A stretch of 64,000 nucleotides of DNA from Eunapius fragilis (GCA_963681505.1 OY811977.1:6340970-6404969), one strand, 5' to 3'; positions 48,965 to 60,048 are shown, numbered from the stretch's first letter. The notes: generated by a model not told the origin, from the letters alone. Numbers and translations are program-made.

Positions 48965-49356
48965 TTGGGTTTGCTCTTTTTCAAAGCCACCAGGTTACCC
49001 CCCTGCAAAGAACCTAGCCACTAGTACAGGAACCTTGTCAGAGATAAATAAATTGACCACATCCCTAAGCACTGCACAGATCGAAACTGAAGGGGAACCT
49101 CTGCTGCTTCTATCAGGTGCTGTATGGGGAGACCCATGAAGCCACACACTGTGCCCTTCAGAAAGTAGTGCGAAAGGGCTATGATATCAAAGTCTGGTGG
49201 AAGGCAAGGGGCAGCTGAGAGAGGTGCTGTGGGAGGAGTTGGGGAGGGGTGCCTTGGGATGCTTTGAGACTAGGAGATTCCATGTGGTATTGCTGTTGGG
49301 GGCCAGGCCCGAGGAAGTTAGAACCTGACAGGCCTTACAGAGGAGTCCCTCCCTAG

Positions 49357-51027
49357 CTAGAGAGACTGCTGTCTGGACTGTTGGAGATTTGCGGTTAGAG
49401 GTGGGTTAGAGACCAGAGGAATGATGATTGGATGCTCAATTCCATAGTGCACTGAACTCACCTTTGGACCATTGGGCGCATAGATGACTGATAGGCACAG
49501 GGTTGTGATGGCGGCCTCCACGATTTGGGGCAAGAAGAACGGATTTAGGCAGGGGAACAGGAGGGTCGGCCCCTTGAACATGGAAAAGGATTGAACGGGA
49601 GATGGTGCGGAGGCATGTAAGCATTTCCGAAGGTGAGAAGAATGGTTTGAATTAGCCACCAGCTGCTGGAAATTAGGACAAACAAACAGGTCTTGTTCTT
49701 GAAGCCAACAGCCAGGGACTGCATCCGAGAGGAAACCCTGAGCATGTAAAGTCATATGCTTACGCCAAATAGTGGGAGCAATGAGTTGTTGGCAGCCTTG
49801 GACTGGACAAGATTTTTACGTGGATGTTGGCCAGAGGCAAGACCTCAAACCGCTGAGAAGGTACATATATCTGTGCCAGGAGTGGATCATTAGCACTAAG
49901 TGCCAGGGGAGGAGAGGCAGGGGATGGAGGTGCCGACAACAGTTGTGGTGAAGGTGGTTGGTGCACTGCTATGATAGATGAGGGGCCTGGACTGGAATGA
50001 CCATTGCTCAGACATATGAGTGGAGTAACCATGGAAATGGGGTGTGAGGATGCATCGGAACAGTTGAGGTAACCCCCATGCATAGAGGGGGTGTTGAGGG
50101 AGAGTGGCCTAGTACCACTGCAAGCCTGTTCATCCGTGAGAGAGGGCTGACCCTGAGGCAAAGGTGTCAAAGGCAAGGACGGCTGTGAAAATGGTCCCTG
50201 TTCGCTGGGTAGAGAATGTGAGCTATTGGATTGAAGAAACACCTGTGGTTGTGGCGATGATGCAGGTAGAATGACAGTATTTGAGAGAGCAATGTTAGCA
50301 CAATTCCCCCTTCTCCCCGGGTAGCAGTTCACACATAGGCGCTCTTCCCGACAGCACTTGCATGACATGCAACGGGCGCCAGAGGAGGGCACTTGCAACA
50401 AGTTGCAGATTGTGACTCCCGCTCCAGGGAGGGTGATGAGGGTAGTTCTTGTTGGAATTGGAATTCGTTGTGGATGAAGTGGGAGCATGAAGAATTGGAA
50501 GAATGAGAGGGCCCCTGTCCTGGTGATTTATATAGGCTCCGGGATTAATGCTGGTAGCTGGGTTTAACCATGGAACTGTTGGGCAACTAAAGATGGTGAA
50601 GGTGGATGGGTGATGAAGGTGTAGAAGGAATGGGTGATTCCGCATTTGTAGGTAGTGAAGTAGGAGGCAGCTGTGGCAATGGTTGTGACAGAGTCAGCTG
50701 CTGGGAATCAGGAAATGAGGAAATATGCTGGTAAGGTGATTGTGAGCTCGAGACACTATTTTTAGACACATCGTTCGTATCGGTGATTGAGGTAGGAGCG
50801 TTTTGACAGCAACGGTGCCTCGACGGGAGGCTTTCGGTTCGCTTTAGCGCACGCACAAAACTTACAGCGGACATTGACACCGTTGCAGCGACAGCACTTT
50901 CGACGGCGGCTCGGTATACTTTGCGGGCTCCGATTAATGAATCATCACGCCAATGAATGAATGAAAGATCGGAAGTACGATAAACGTCAGGTCTGGAGTA
51001 AAAACCACGGTGGTTGCTTAGAGACAT
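49357..51027 (-). pseudogene. Retroelement N-terminal region (Cys-rich, proline/serine-rich)
   Basis: Three overlapping frames joined by shifts. The first (51027-50587) opens MSLSNHRGFYSRPDVYRTSD. The second contains the cysteine cluster CMSCKCCREERLCVNC (about 50373-50322). The third contains LFVCPNFQQLVANSNHSSHL near 49690, a possible degenerate C2H2-type finger. Long Pro/Ser stretches lie between. Position upstream of RT suggests the nucleic-acid-binding part of the element. Confidence 0.5.
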
Positions 51028-51390
51028 CGTGTCACGTTAGCGGACCTTTGCGTAATAAAAAATGGCAACACACGTAGTCATTCCTTCCCGCTCGGCCGAT
51101 CCAGTTCCTGATCAAACTATGCTGCCAACAGTAAGTTTGACCGAGTCTGACATACCCAGAGCCTTTTTAAAGCCATCCATTTAAAAAAGGCTCCGGTTGT
51201 GTCAGACTTTGCCAAGCTAACTGTTGGCAGCATAGTTTGACCAGTTACTGATCGGCCGAAGGAACACTGTCCGAGCGGGAAAGAATGACAATGTGCGTTG
51301 CCATTCTATTACGCAAAGGTCCGCGAAGTCTCTAAGTGGTTTTTACTCCGGGCGTGACTTTATCGTACTTCCGATCTTTCATGCAAAGGG
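50955..51390. repeat. Imperfect inverted repeat at the retroelement 5' end
   Basis: The left arm (about 50955-51172) and right arm (about 51186-51390) pair through gatcggaagtacgataaa, ggagtaaaaaccac, gcggacctttgcgtaata, actatgctgccaaca and cagagcctttttaaa, with many small indels. The centre is near 51178. The element's ATG at 51027 lies inside the left arm. Confidence 0.75.
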
Positions 51391-51588
51391 TTCATTCAAG
51401 AACTAAAACTGACAACTAGAGTCAAACCGACGCCACTAAAAAAATTTATACCATGTTACTTTGTCAAAGCTGTGTGCATGGTAAAACTATACCAAAGATG
51501 CATGTAGTATAAAATTTCAAGCTAGACCGTGTGGTGTCCATTGGAATAAATGCTTATAGGGGGAATAATATTGCTGTTTGCATTGCAG

Positions 51589-51774
51589 GATACCTTCAAA
51601 TCTAAACAGGTGTACATGTCACTAGAAGCTGACCAATTGGATAGGGAGCCACTTTATACCTCCCCGACACAGCAAAACACGGAAGTCTGTGGTGGTGTAC
51701 ATAGTAATTTACCTTCATCTGATGTGACGGTCAAGCTCAAAGATGTGAGCATGCCTGTCCATCATCATGAGAAG
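51589..51774 (+). CDS. Copy C: first tyrosine-motif exon
   Basis: This is a 62-codon phase-0 exon, tttgcattgcag|...AAG|gtacat, matching 7558-7373 of copy A over its full length. It reads SKQVYMSLEADQLDREPLYTSPTQQ, then SSDVTVKLKDVSMPVHHHEK in separate blocks. Compared with A, the second YxxL is YTSP and the third tyrosine is a cysteine (EVCGGV), so the possible ITAM spacing is weakened. It follows the retroelement-bearing intron. Confidence 0.6.
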
Positions 51775-52763
51775 GTACATTAGACTTCAGCATGTGCATG
51801 GCAATAAACTTATTTGTAGAATTTTTATACAGACCAAAATGAAAGTGAGTAACACATTAGTAATCCAAGAAATAATGCCTCAGAAGTACTTTCTGATGAA
51901 AAAACGTTTAAAAATGTAAACTATGATGATAGTTCATACAGTTGTGGTCAGTTTCTGCATAAAGTGTTGGGGAACATCTTTCTCACATTTTCGAAAATAA
52001 GGGTTAAGCAAATACATGGATATAGAGTAGATATATGTTGGTTTTGTGCCATATCTCAAATTGAAATACATGAACCTCACAACAAACAGATGTAGCATAG
52101 TCTATAGTGCCATCCAATGAGAAGATTTCTTATCAGTGAGGGCAAAATGCTAGTATGTTCACTTAAAAAAAAATGCTATTAAGTAATAATACAACATTCT
52201 ATGAATATCAATTGAGAGGAATTTAAATAGATAATGATGTTGCATCATATTTTTTAGTTAAAAAAGGACGCAAAGGGATCTATACATATGAGTATAAAGA
52301 ATAAGTTAATATAAAGTATTGTATGATCTCAGGTTCAGGGTAAATGCGAAGGAAACAAGCATCAATGAATGAAACAAGCATCAATGAATGAAACAGACCG
52401 ATATCTTTAGCACACAAAAACGTTTTGATGTGCTAAAGATAGGTGTCTTTCCTTCATAGGAATTCCTTCATAGGAAATCCATTGTGTTTACTGCTTCTAT
52501 TTGAAAATATTTCACTCATGCAATATTTCAAATTAAAATCGCACTTTCATGCACTTAATATCACACTTGTGAAGCATGCAAAGAATAATGATAGAAATAT
52601 CAATCTAAAAACATGTTCTTGTGGTAAATATTGATCAAAAAAGTAACAGCACTGCGGGTTTCATTAGCTAATAGGAATATTTGATGGGCAGTTTGAGGTT
52701 GAGTTGTTATTAGAGCCATAGGGATATACTACGTAACATTGGCTCAAACTATTTGCATTGTAG
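51775..52763 (+). other. Copy C intron
   Basis: Homologous in part to copy A's intron. It holds a segment (about 52345-52763) that is repeated downstream at 53555-53950, the left end of the tandem duplication of the 3' exons. It lacks the MITE found in copy A. Confidence 0.5.
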
Positions 52764-52952
52764 GATGCTCACAGTCATAGGGAGTTGTACATGGTGACAC
52801 AAGCTGAATTAATGGAAAGTGAGCCATCTCTATATACCTCCCTGATACCTCAAAAGATGGAAGTCTCAGGTGGTCTCCATAGTGATGTGCCTACACCCGA
52901 GGTGATGGCCAAGAAGATAGATGTGGGCATACCAGTCAACCTGGAGGACAAG
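52764..52952 (+). CDS. Copy C: second tyrosine-motif exon
   Basis: This is a 63-codon phase-0 exon, gcattgtag|...AAG|gtacag. It reads HRELYMVTQAELMESEPS, LYTSLIPQKMEVSGGLHSDV, PTPEVMAKK, GIPVNLEDK. It differs from copy A's exon at about a dozen residues, for example YSDV becomes HSDV and VRAK becomes VMAK. It is duplicated downstream at 53951 and about 61898. Confidence 0.6.
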
Positions 52953-53027
52953 GTACAGTATGTCACAACTGATACAACTGTATATAGATTAAATTTTTAA
53001 TAAATTTGGCAAATTGTTTATACCTAG

Positions 53028-53144
53028 ACAAACATAAAGGAAAGTGACATATTTAAAGCTGAAGATTATAAATCCTTGGATGTGATGTTGTCGGAACAGA
53101 AAATGAAGAACATTCAAACCATTAGCAAGATGACACTTCAACAG
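53028..53144 (+). CDS. Copy C: short linker exon
   Basis: This is a 39-codon phase-0 exon between cctag| and CAG|gtatta, reading TNIKESDIFKAEDYKSLDVM, LSEQKMKNIQTISKMTLQQ. It has the same length as copy D's exon and three codons more than copy A's. The neighbouring introns are 75 and 72 nt. Confidence 0.6.
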
Positions 53145-53216
53145 GTATTATATACTTCAAACAGCTGTTGTCAGCATTGTAGCATTGCCACTTCTTTACC
53201 TATTTATTGTCCCAAG

Positions 53217-53402
53217 GTTCTTGAAGTCCTCGAGGTCGTTGGGTTAAGCAAGTACAAGGATACATTCCAAAAAGAGTGCATTAGTGGGGATATTTTATGC
53301 CTCTTGACACAAGAAGTGCTGCAGGAGGAGCTTCACATGCATTCCGATGACTGCAACTTATTGCTGAACTTAGTTGCTGGAAATATTAATGTTTCTACAT
53401 AG
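53217..53402 (+). CDS. Copy C: terminal SAM-domain exon
   Basis: This has 61 codons and a TAG stop after acceptor tgtcccaag|. It reads VLEVLEVVGLSKYKDTF, GDILCLLTQEVLQEELHM, DDCNLLLNLVAGNI, a complete SAM core. It is the only unbroken one of three tandem SAM exons behind copy C. The 72-nt intron before it stays open in frame, as in copy A. Confidence 0.7.
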   Translation, partial: VLEVLEVVGLSKYKDTFQKECISGDILCLLTQEVLQEELHMHSDDCNLLLNLVAGNINVST

Positions 53403-53950
53403 CTTTATTGCCGTAGCTCAGTTCCATGGAACTGCATGATGAATCTTTATTCATGCTATAGATATGGTCATGTCATGATGTGGATACAATGAGAGTAAAT
53501 GATTCATGAGAATATAAATTATTGCACTTACTAACTGTATACATCTGAACTGTATGCAGCAAAATAACGAAGGAAACAAGCATGAAACAGACCAATACAT
53601 AGCACACGAAAACTATAACCTTTTTTACGTTCTAAAGATAGGTAGGTGTCTTTACTTCATAGGAAATCCTTTGTGTTTACTGCCTCAATGGGAAGATTTT
53701 ACGCATGCAATACATGAAATTAAAATCGCACATGGATTTAATATCACACTTGTGAAGCATGGCAAAGAATAATGATAGCAAATATCAAATTAAAAACGTG
53801 TCCTTGAGGTAAATATTCATCAAAAAAGTAACAGCACTGTGCAGGTTACATTAGCTAATGGGAATTTCTGATGGGCAATTAGAGGCTGAGTTGTTATTAC
53901 AGCCATAGGGTTATACTATGTAACATTGGCTCAAACTATTTGCATTGTAG
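53403..53950 (+). other. Start of second tandem unit, intron-like
   Basis: From about 53555 this repeats 52345-52763 (aaggaaacaagcat, tcataggaaatcc, atatcacacttgtgaagcat, cattggctcaaactatttgc) at an offset of 1187 bp. It leads into the second copy of the tyrosine-motif exon. Confidence 0.65.
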
Positions 53951-54067
53951 GATGCTTGCAGTCATAAAGAGCTGTACGTGGTGACGCAACCTGAATTAAT
54001 GGAAAGTGAGCCATCACTAAATACCTCCCTGATGCCTCAATAGCTAGAAGTCTCAGGTGGTCACCAT
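53951..54067 (+). pseudogene. Second tandem unit: tyrosine-motif exon, 5' part
   Basis: This is a duplicate of exon 52764-52952. The acceptor is intact, but YTSL is changed (LNTSL) and an in-frame TAG lies at 54041-54043. It is cut at 54067 by the BEL/Pao insertion; the exon resumes at 60049. Confidence 0.8.
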
Positions 54068-54232
54068 TAAAAGAGAATCGTTTGCGTTTATACTGACTAT
54101 GAATCTACTCCAATCCAGTTGCGCGCGGCGGTTGTCAAGCACTTCTCTACAACAACAATTATAATAATACATCACGTGCGGTTACGTAGTTACGTAATCG
54201 TTCCAGTACATTTGTGTGTGTATTTTCTAACA
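54068..54232 (-). repeat. BEL/Pao 3' LTR
   Basis: On the minus strand the LTR begins TGTTAGAAAATACAC and ends CTCTTTTA. It contains the distinctive gttacgtagttacgtaatcg block. The polypurine-type tract aacgggggataa lies just inside at about 54233-54244. Confidence 0.9.
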
Positions 54233-54280
54233 TTATCCCCCGTTGACTATAAGTCAACTGTGAGAGTGAGAGTCATTAAA

Positions 54281-54634
54281 TCATGAATCTAACTCCTTGA
54301 TACAGCTTGATATAGCTTGTTGTGCTCTTTTAAATGCGGCTCGTTTTGGACGTTGCACTTTGTCTGTCATACATGTGTCTTCCACAATTTGTGTTTCTCT
54401 TCTTTCACCTGAATCAGTGTCTTTACCTGAATCTGAACACACTTCCAATGGATAGAGGTGTTGTGTTGGGCGTCTAAGAAATGATGTATTCTTTTTGCCA
54501 CTGTTCACTCTGACTAACGCATCTCTGACTGCTCCATCTGAACCTCGTATCAAGTGCTCTACCTTTCCCAATCTCCACAGGGTTCTGGGAAGTTCAGGTT
54601 CATACACTACAACAATATCACAAATTGCAATCAC
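54281..54634 (-). pseudogene. BEL/Pao C-terminal domain
   Basis: An open frame of 117 codons with GDIV-like start region ICDIVVVYEPELPRTLWRLG, KVEHLIRGSDGAVRDALVRV and RRPTQHLYPLEV. This is the domain that closes BEL/Pao polyproteins after integrase. It ends in a normal stop at 54281. Confidence 0.75.
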
Positions 54635-54989
54635 TTCTTGACCATTAGATTTGTTAGCATATCGATGGGATCCCTTAATTCATTCAAATATTCCCTCCTC
54701 CATCTACGCCAAAAATGACTCAGTGTTGCACCAAGATATCTCATTCTTTGTGTCAGACTTCACAATGTAAGCTGTTGTTCTCCATATGTTGGATCAAGGT
54801 CTTTAGCACACAATGGGTCAGGCAAGCTTAACAACCGATGACCAACTAGCAGATGTGAAGGTGTAAGTGGTTCTTCCATGTCATCACATGACACGTAGGA
54901 GATATGACATGAGTTCAGTGTGATCTCCACTTCAGTGACGACAGTAAAAAGCTCATCATAACAGAGTTTAGATCATCCAATGGTTCTCT

Positions 54990-55484
54990 TGAGACATCTC
55001 TTCATTGAACGTACCATCCTCTCAAATATTCCTCCCCACCAGGAGCTCTTTCCAAGTTGAAAATCCACTTTAGGTGAATTTCGGAAAAGAAATTTTGCAG
55101 AACAGGGTCTTTGAGCATCGTTGAGATGACTTTACTTGTAGATTTAAAAGTTTTCCCATTATCTGAAATTATTCGGCAGGGGAAGCCTCGTCTTGCCGAG
55201 AATCTTCTGAAGCTTCACAAAAATGCCTCAGTTGTTAGGTTTGGGACAATATCCAGATGCACCGCTCTAGTCACACAGCATGTGTAGAGACATACCCACA
55301 CTTCGGTGTCTGGGTCATTCACTATGTAAAGAAGCCCTGCAAAGTCCACTCCTGTGTATTCAAATGGTTGAGCTTCTTGGACTCTGAATCCAGACAATGA
55401 AGGAGGTGGTGGAGGTTGAAATGGTCGACTGTCAAATCTTTTGCAAATTATACAATGAAACAGCAACTTTTTCACCCCGAACAA
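54990..55484 (-). pseudogene. BEL/Pao integrase core
   Basis: Reads FEYTGVDFAGLLYIVND (first catalytic Asp), WVCLYTCCVTRAVHLDIVPN, and after a break near 55213 ISDNGKTF (second Asp) near 55165. The motif WWGGIFERM with the catalytic Glu lies near 55035. All three DDE residues are visible, but a stop or shift separates the first from the rest. Confidence 0.75.
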
Positions 55485-56751
55485 TACAAAACCGTGATTT
55501 CAATTCTGTCAATGTATCCTTCATCCCACCATGCAGTACTTTCTCATGGCAACTCTTCACAATTAGAGCTGTTATATGGTGGCTTGCATCCAGGAGAATT
55601 GGATACTTGGCAAATTCCGTAATATCTGCTTCACTCAACTGTCCCTTGCACCTCCACAAGCCTTCATTGTCAACAAACATACCGAACTGTCGCTTCCACT
55701 GGCTGAACTTGTTTTCTTTAAGTAGGGACTCTTGCAAGATTTTTATCCAGTAGATTTCAGCCATTGCCAAATCGAAATCAAAACTCTGACTCTTGTGTCG
55801 ACAGTCATTTCTGTTTTTTAGAACTCTCAAAAACTTCATCTCATAGGCAGTAACTCTCAGCAGCCTTTGATATGAGCTGAAATCTTCACACCTCACTACA
55901 GCTTCTCTCGAAGCAGATCCATCCACTAAAAGATTGTGTGCTGTATCTAAAGATTTAGTCTTCAACTCTGACATCCAATCATCAGGAATGTATTCAGCAT
56001 CAAAAGTATGTTCACAATTGCTGCACAACCATTGAGGACCATTTAGCCATAGTAAAGTCTCAGAAAGTTCTGACAGATTCATTCCACGTGAAGGTATATC
56101 TGCTGGATTGCTAGATCCAGGACACAAAATCCAACACTCAGCAGGAACAAGCTCACGAATGCAATTTACTCTGTTTTGAACAAATTGCTTCCACTCTCTA
56201 TTACCTGTGATCCAGTGTAGTGTAACCTTGGAATCAGTGAAGCATACAGGTGATCCAAGTGAGAATTCCATTTTAAGTGCATTCGTAACACTGGAGAGTA
56301 GCTTTGCCAGCAGCAATGCTCCTAAGAGCTCAAGTCTTGGAATTGTTTGGCCACAAATGGGTGCCACTCTGGTCTTGGACGCAACAAACCGCAAACCACA
56401 TCCCATTGGTGTCTCGATCTTTAGGTATACAACTGCAGCATATGCACCTAAAGATGCATCAGAGAAGCCTTGAAGGCTGCAAACCAAGTTTATTTTCTCT
56501 ATTCCAAGAAAATAACATCTTGGAACTGAGATTGAGGGTGCTTGCTGAAGGCTATCTACTAATCTATTCCATTTTGACAGAAGTTCTCCAGAGATAGACT
56601 GATCCCAGCTTAACTTGGCTTCACATAAGTCTTGTGCTAGCATCTTGAATTGAATTGTGACTGGCGTGATGATACCCAATGGGTCATAGAATCTGGATAG
56701 GAGACTGACTGTGTTTCTCTTAGAAGGTTCTAACGTTCTTGCTGACTGCAA
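55432..56751 (-). pseudogene. BEL/Pao RNase H and integrase zinc-binding region
   Basis: The longest intact piece of the element, 439 codons. It covers the end of RT (LLSRFYDPLGIITPVTIQF), the Pao-type RNase H region (QGFSDASLGAYAAVVY, IPRLELLGALLLAKL, VCFTDSKVTLHWI, NPADIPSRG), and the integrase zinc-binding start (HEKVLHGGMKDTL). It then shifts frame near 55470, upstream of the integrase core. Confidence 0.8.
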
Positions 56752-56802
56752 TGTGATTGATGTTGAGAACTAGTCTGTCTTCTATTATATTCCAATGCAC
56801 AC

Positions 56803-57620
56803 CTAGACCATTATGTTCTTTTTGAAGGTACTGCTCATCACCAAGGGTATTTTTTTTGCATATGACTCATCTTCCTCCAAAGTGGTCAATCGTGATTGAA
56901 GCTGTTCCTGATGGTTGATTCTACCTTGCACCACTGGTGAACTGGAAACACATTTTCTCAAGTAGAACCCACCTTCAGACAACTTGTTCTTTGCCTTCAC
57001 AAACAATTCATACACACTCTCTTCATCATCTGCACCAAAGGTAACATCATCAACATATATATAGACCGTGTAAACTTCTGGACAAATGGTGCATCCATGG
57101 ACTCATATTGTTTCATGTGATGGTGTATTGTAGCGTTGAGGAGAAATGGACTTGATGATACTCCAAACACAACCCGAGTGAAATGCATCACCACAAGTTT
57201 TGGCAATTCCTATTCAATATCATCCAGCCATAGAAATTGTAACACATCTCTGTCCTCTTCGTCAACGGACACCATAAGGAATGCCTTTTCTATGTCACCC
57301 ACTAGGGCAATCTTGTGCAGACAAAATTGAAGAATGATGTCAACGATGTTTTGGCCAAAGGTAGGACCAGCAAAAAGACAGTCATTCAGAGAAAGCCCAT
57401 TAGATCTTGCTGAAGCATCATACACTACCCTCAGCTTTGTGGTTGCCTTGTCCAACCTAATGACAGGATGATGTGGGATGTAATGTACTTTGCCTACCTT
57501 GCCAATGTCAGGTTCAGCCACAATTTCAACGATCCCTTTATCTATTTGCTCTCTGATAACAGCGTCATATTGCCTGAGAATGTCTGGACTTTGCTGGAGA
57601 CATTTCAGTAAACCTCATAA
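56803..57620 (-). pseudogene. BEL/Pao reverse transcriptase
   Basis: In pieces it reads VHYIPHHPVIRLDKATTKLR, VVYDASARSNGLSLNDCL, ALVGDIEKAFLMVSV, a TAG at 57210-57212, then FTRVVFGVSSSPFLLNAT, a shift near 57075, the YVDDV catalytic box near 57050, and KAKNKLSEGGFYLRKCV. The catalytic aspartates are retained although the frame is broken at least three times. Confidence 0.8.
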
Positions 57621-57631
57621 TCTGCTCTGAC

Positions 57632-58345
57632 TCAATTCATAGTTATCAGGTAATGTGGAATATGTGATTCTTTCCATGGCAGCTTCACATTGTATCTGTT
57701 GTTACAGAGGGTCAAACCGTTAACAAACTTTTCGTACAGCGAAGGTTCACTGCTGTTGATCCCCAAGGACTCCAAATCCCAAAACTTCTTTAGTCTCATA
57801 TCTAGGTTTGCCTCAGATTCAGTTGTATCAGGGGATGCATCCATTCGCACTACATGTGAGGAAACAAGATTTTCAACAGACGGTTCACTTGAGATACCAT
57901 GTACAGGTCCCGACAGGACCCATCCAAATTTTGTTTCAATCGCCGTTGGTTTACACACCCCTCTCATGACATTCCCAGTTACCACCTCCCAGTAGTGATC
58001 AGATCCAATGAGGATATTCACATCAAGATTCTCACCACTGAAGTGTGGATCTGCCAGATCCAATCCAGAGATGTGTGGGAATTGTTCAGCCACACACATG
58101 ACTGGCTGCCCGGACAAAGGTTCGCAAATTAGAGGTACTGCAAGAAATGCTAACTCCAAACTTTCTCCAGTTTTGGTCTTCATAGCAAGCCTCACAACAT
58201 CACAGTTCTGCCTTTTCTCTTCAACTGAACCAAAAGTTTTGATCAACATTGTTTCTACTTGCTCAGTAGGTAGTGACAGTGCTGTCTTCAGTCGATTTGT
58301 TATGTAAGATCTCTGACTACCAGAGTCAAGAAATCATCCTGGCTG
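57632..58345 (-). pseudogene. BEL/Pao protease and spacer
   Basis: The aspartic-protease motif DSGSQRSYIT is readable at about 58326-58297, but the frame coming from gag stops (TGA) just before it, so there is a shift near 58330. The following frame contains LMIKTFGS-like and FGWVLSGPVHG blocks typical of the DUF1758/protease region of this group. Confidence 0.7.
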
Positions 58346-59854
58346 GTATGACTGGGGATGAACTATCGGGCCGAAGAACACCAGTTGTCACTGTCTGAAG
58401 TAGTACTGGAGTTTTTGCATCCACATACAGAGGTTTACTTCCTTTAGGTACATGCTGATGATTTACACTTTCATCAGATGCACTTGATGACGAACATTCT
58501 TTCTTTTGGGCAGTCCAGGAACAAATACTAGTGTGATGTCTTCCTGAGCAATTGTAGCACTTTGTGGTGGATTTGCAGTCCCTGCTCATGTGGTGTTTTC
58601 TTAGGCACAGAAAACATCTGCCTGTCTTAGTCAGTACTTGCTTCCTGGCATCAAAACAAACCACTGTCTTGCATGAGACTGATGAGTGTGACTGTCCATA
58701 GTAAGAACAGCATACGGAAGAAGAATCACTACTAAACAAGGCTGCAGCGGTAGGAAGGTCTTTTGTGCCATGATTCCTGGTAGTAGTGACAAATGTCGCT
58801 CCACATCTCTCCCTCGCATCAATTTCTTTCTCAATCACTGCCATCACTTCTTCAAAGTTCCACTCACCACCAGTTATCGTTCTGCTTACATTGAGCCGAA
58901 GCTTCTGTGGTAACTTGCTGATTAATACAGAAGACAGCAGGCTTCCATACGACTCGGAAGGAATGCCTAATGATTTCAGGCTCCTAATGTGGGATTCAAT
59001 TTGGTCACGTAGATATCGAAGACTTTTGAAGTTAGAATGAGACGTTAAAGCCTCCAAGTTCAATAAAGCATCCATATGTGTGCTGATGATTTGTTGCTTG
59101 TTGCCAACCTCTTTTTTAATACAGCTACAGCATCCTCGTAATTTGCATTTGTGAGTGTCAGACCAGATATAGATTCAGCTGCAGATTGCTCCAACAGCGA
59201 GTTCAGGTAGTTGAACTTGTCAATGTTCGTCAATTCAGGGTTCAAATGAATAGTTGACTCGAAAGAGTCCCAAAATGTAGTCCATGCGGTTAGATTACCA
59301 TTGAACTTCTTGATGGAAAGTTTCGGCAGCCTTAATTTTGTTCTAAACTAACTGCTGGACTCTGGCTGCGTTCTCAACGATTCCCTGGACAGACTAGGCC
59401 TACGCAGACCTGAAGGGTTACGAGGAGATTCTGGAAGAACATCATCTCGTGGCGGAGGAGACTGCACACGGGATTGAATGGTCTTCGTTCTGGGTGAAAT
59501 GTTTGAACGGATTGAATGATAATCCGTCAAATCTGCAGAAATGCTGCATTTTGACAAAGTAGCATCAATTTCAATTACCGCCAAGCGAATCTTCTCGGCG
59601 AATGTGTCCGCTTGGAGTATCTCGTCGTCTAATTCGTCCTCAGTCAGAATCAAACTCAACTCAACAATTTCTGCGTCAAGTGCACGAAGGACGTCTAGCT
59701 TTTCAAGAAGCGCCACTTTCAATTGCTGCAATTTCGCCAAATTCCTCTCCAACGACTGGAGTTCGTCATTCACCTGCGCCAAAAGTCGAGTAGTCGACGA
59801 ACGGTGCCCTGAACGGACCCGTTTCTTTTGAGAAAAAGTCACCTGATCAGTCAT
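58326..59854 (-). pseudogene. BEL/Pao gag
   Basis: The first ATG after the primer site is at 59854 (MTDQVTFSQKKRVRS). A coiled-coil-like N-terminus is followed by an in-frame TAG at 59348-59350, LRLPKLSIKKFNGNL and FNYLNSLLEQSAAESI. A 1-base shift near 59075 leads to the C-terminal part with zinc knuckles CFLCLRKHHMSRDC and CYNCSGRHHTSIC. A third knuckle has lost its second Cys (CSYYGQSHSSVSC). Confidence 0.8.
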
Positions 59855-59861
59855 AGCCAAT

Positions 59862-59878
59862 TCCCGGCTCGAGGACCA
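59862..59878 (-). other. BEL/Pao primer-binding site
   Basis: Immediately inside the 5' LTR the minus strand reads TGGTCCTCGAGCCGGGA, complementary to a tRNA 3' end with CCA. It is close to what I recall for tRNA-Tyr, with one base fewer; the identity of the tRNA is uncertain. Confidence 0.6.
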
Positions 59879-60043
59879 TAAAAGAGAATCGTTAACGTTT
59901 ACATTGACTATGAATCTACTCCAATACAGTTGCGCGCGGCGGTTGTCAAGCACTTCTCTACAACAACAATTATAATAATACATCACGTGCGGTTACGTAG
60001 TTACGTAATCGTTCCAATACATTTGTGTGTGTATTTTCTAACA
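59879..60043 (-). repeat. BEL/Pao 5' LTR
   Basis: Same sequence as 54068-54232 apart from about six substitutions, mostly within its first 50 plus-strand bases. Confidence 0.9.
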
Positions 60044-60048
60044 ACCAT

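Larger units (their letters stand above)
46926..51450 (-). mobile_element. Non-LTR retrotransposon inserted in copy C intron
   Basis: A 4.5-kb insert interrupts an intron that is continuous in copy A (7559-8053). The intron match stops near 46925 (tgtagtccgatatt) and resumes near 51451 (catgttac...gctgtgtgcatggtaaaa). On the minus strand the element runs from an N-terminal Cys-rich region (51027-49357) through RT (48964-48009) and a C-terminal endonuclease-like region (47648-47072). It ends in (AAAT)n at 46940-46922, the kind of 3' tail left by target-primed reverse transcription. Frameshifts show it is dead. It does not cover a splice site, so copy C may still be spliced across it. Confidence 0.7.
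54068..60043 (-). mobile_element. BEL/Pao LTR retrotransposon, complete but mutated
   Basis: This 5976-bp element reads on the minus strand. Two 165-bp LTRs bound it (54068-54232 and 59879-60043). I count about six differences between them, roughly 96% identity, so the insertion is fairly recent. ACCAT is duplicated at 54063-54067 and 60044-60048; the third tandem unit shows the uninterrupted site at 61972-61976. Order on the minus strand is gag, protease, RT, RNase H, integrase, as in BEL/Pao. At least eight stops or shifts make it inactive as it stands. It split an already broken duplicated exon, so it did not harm copy C. Confidence 0.9.
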
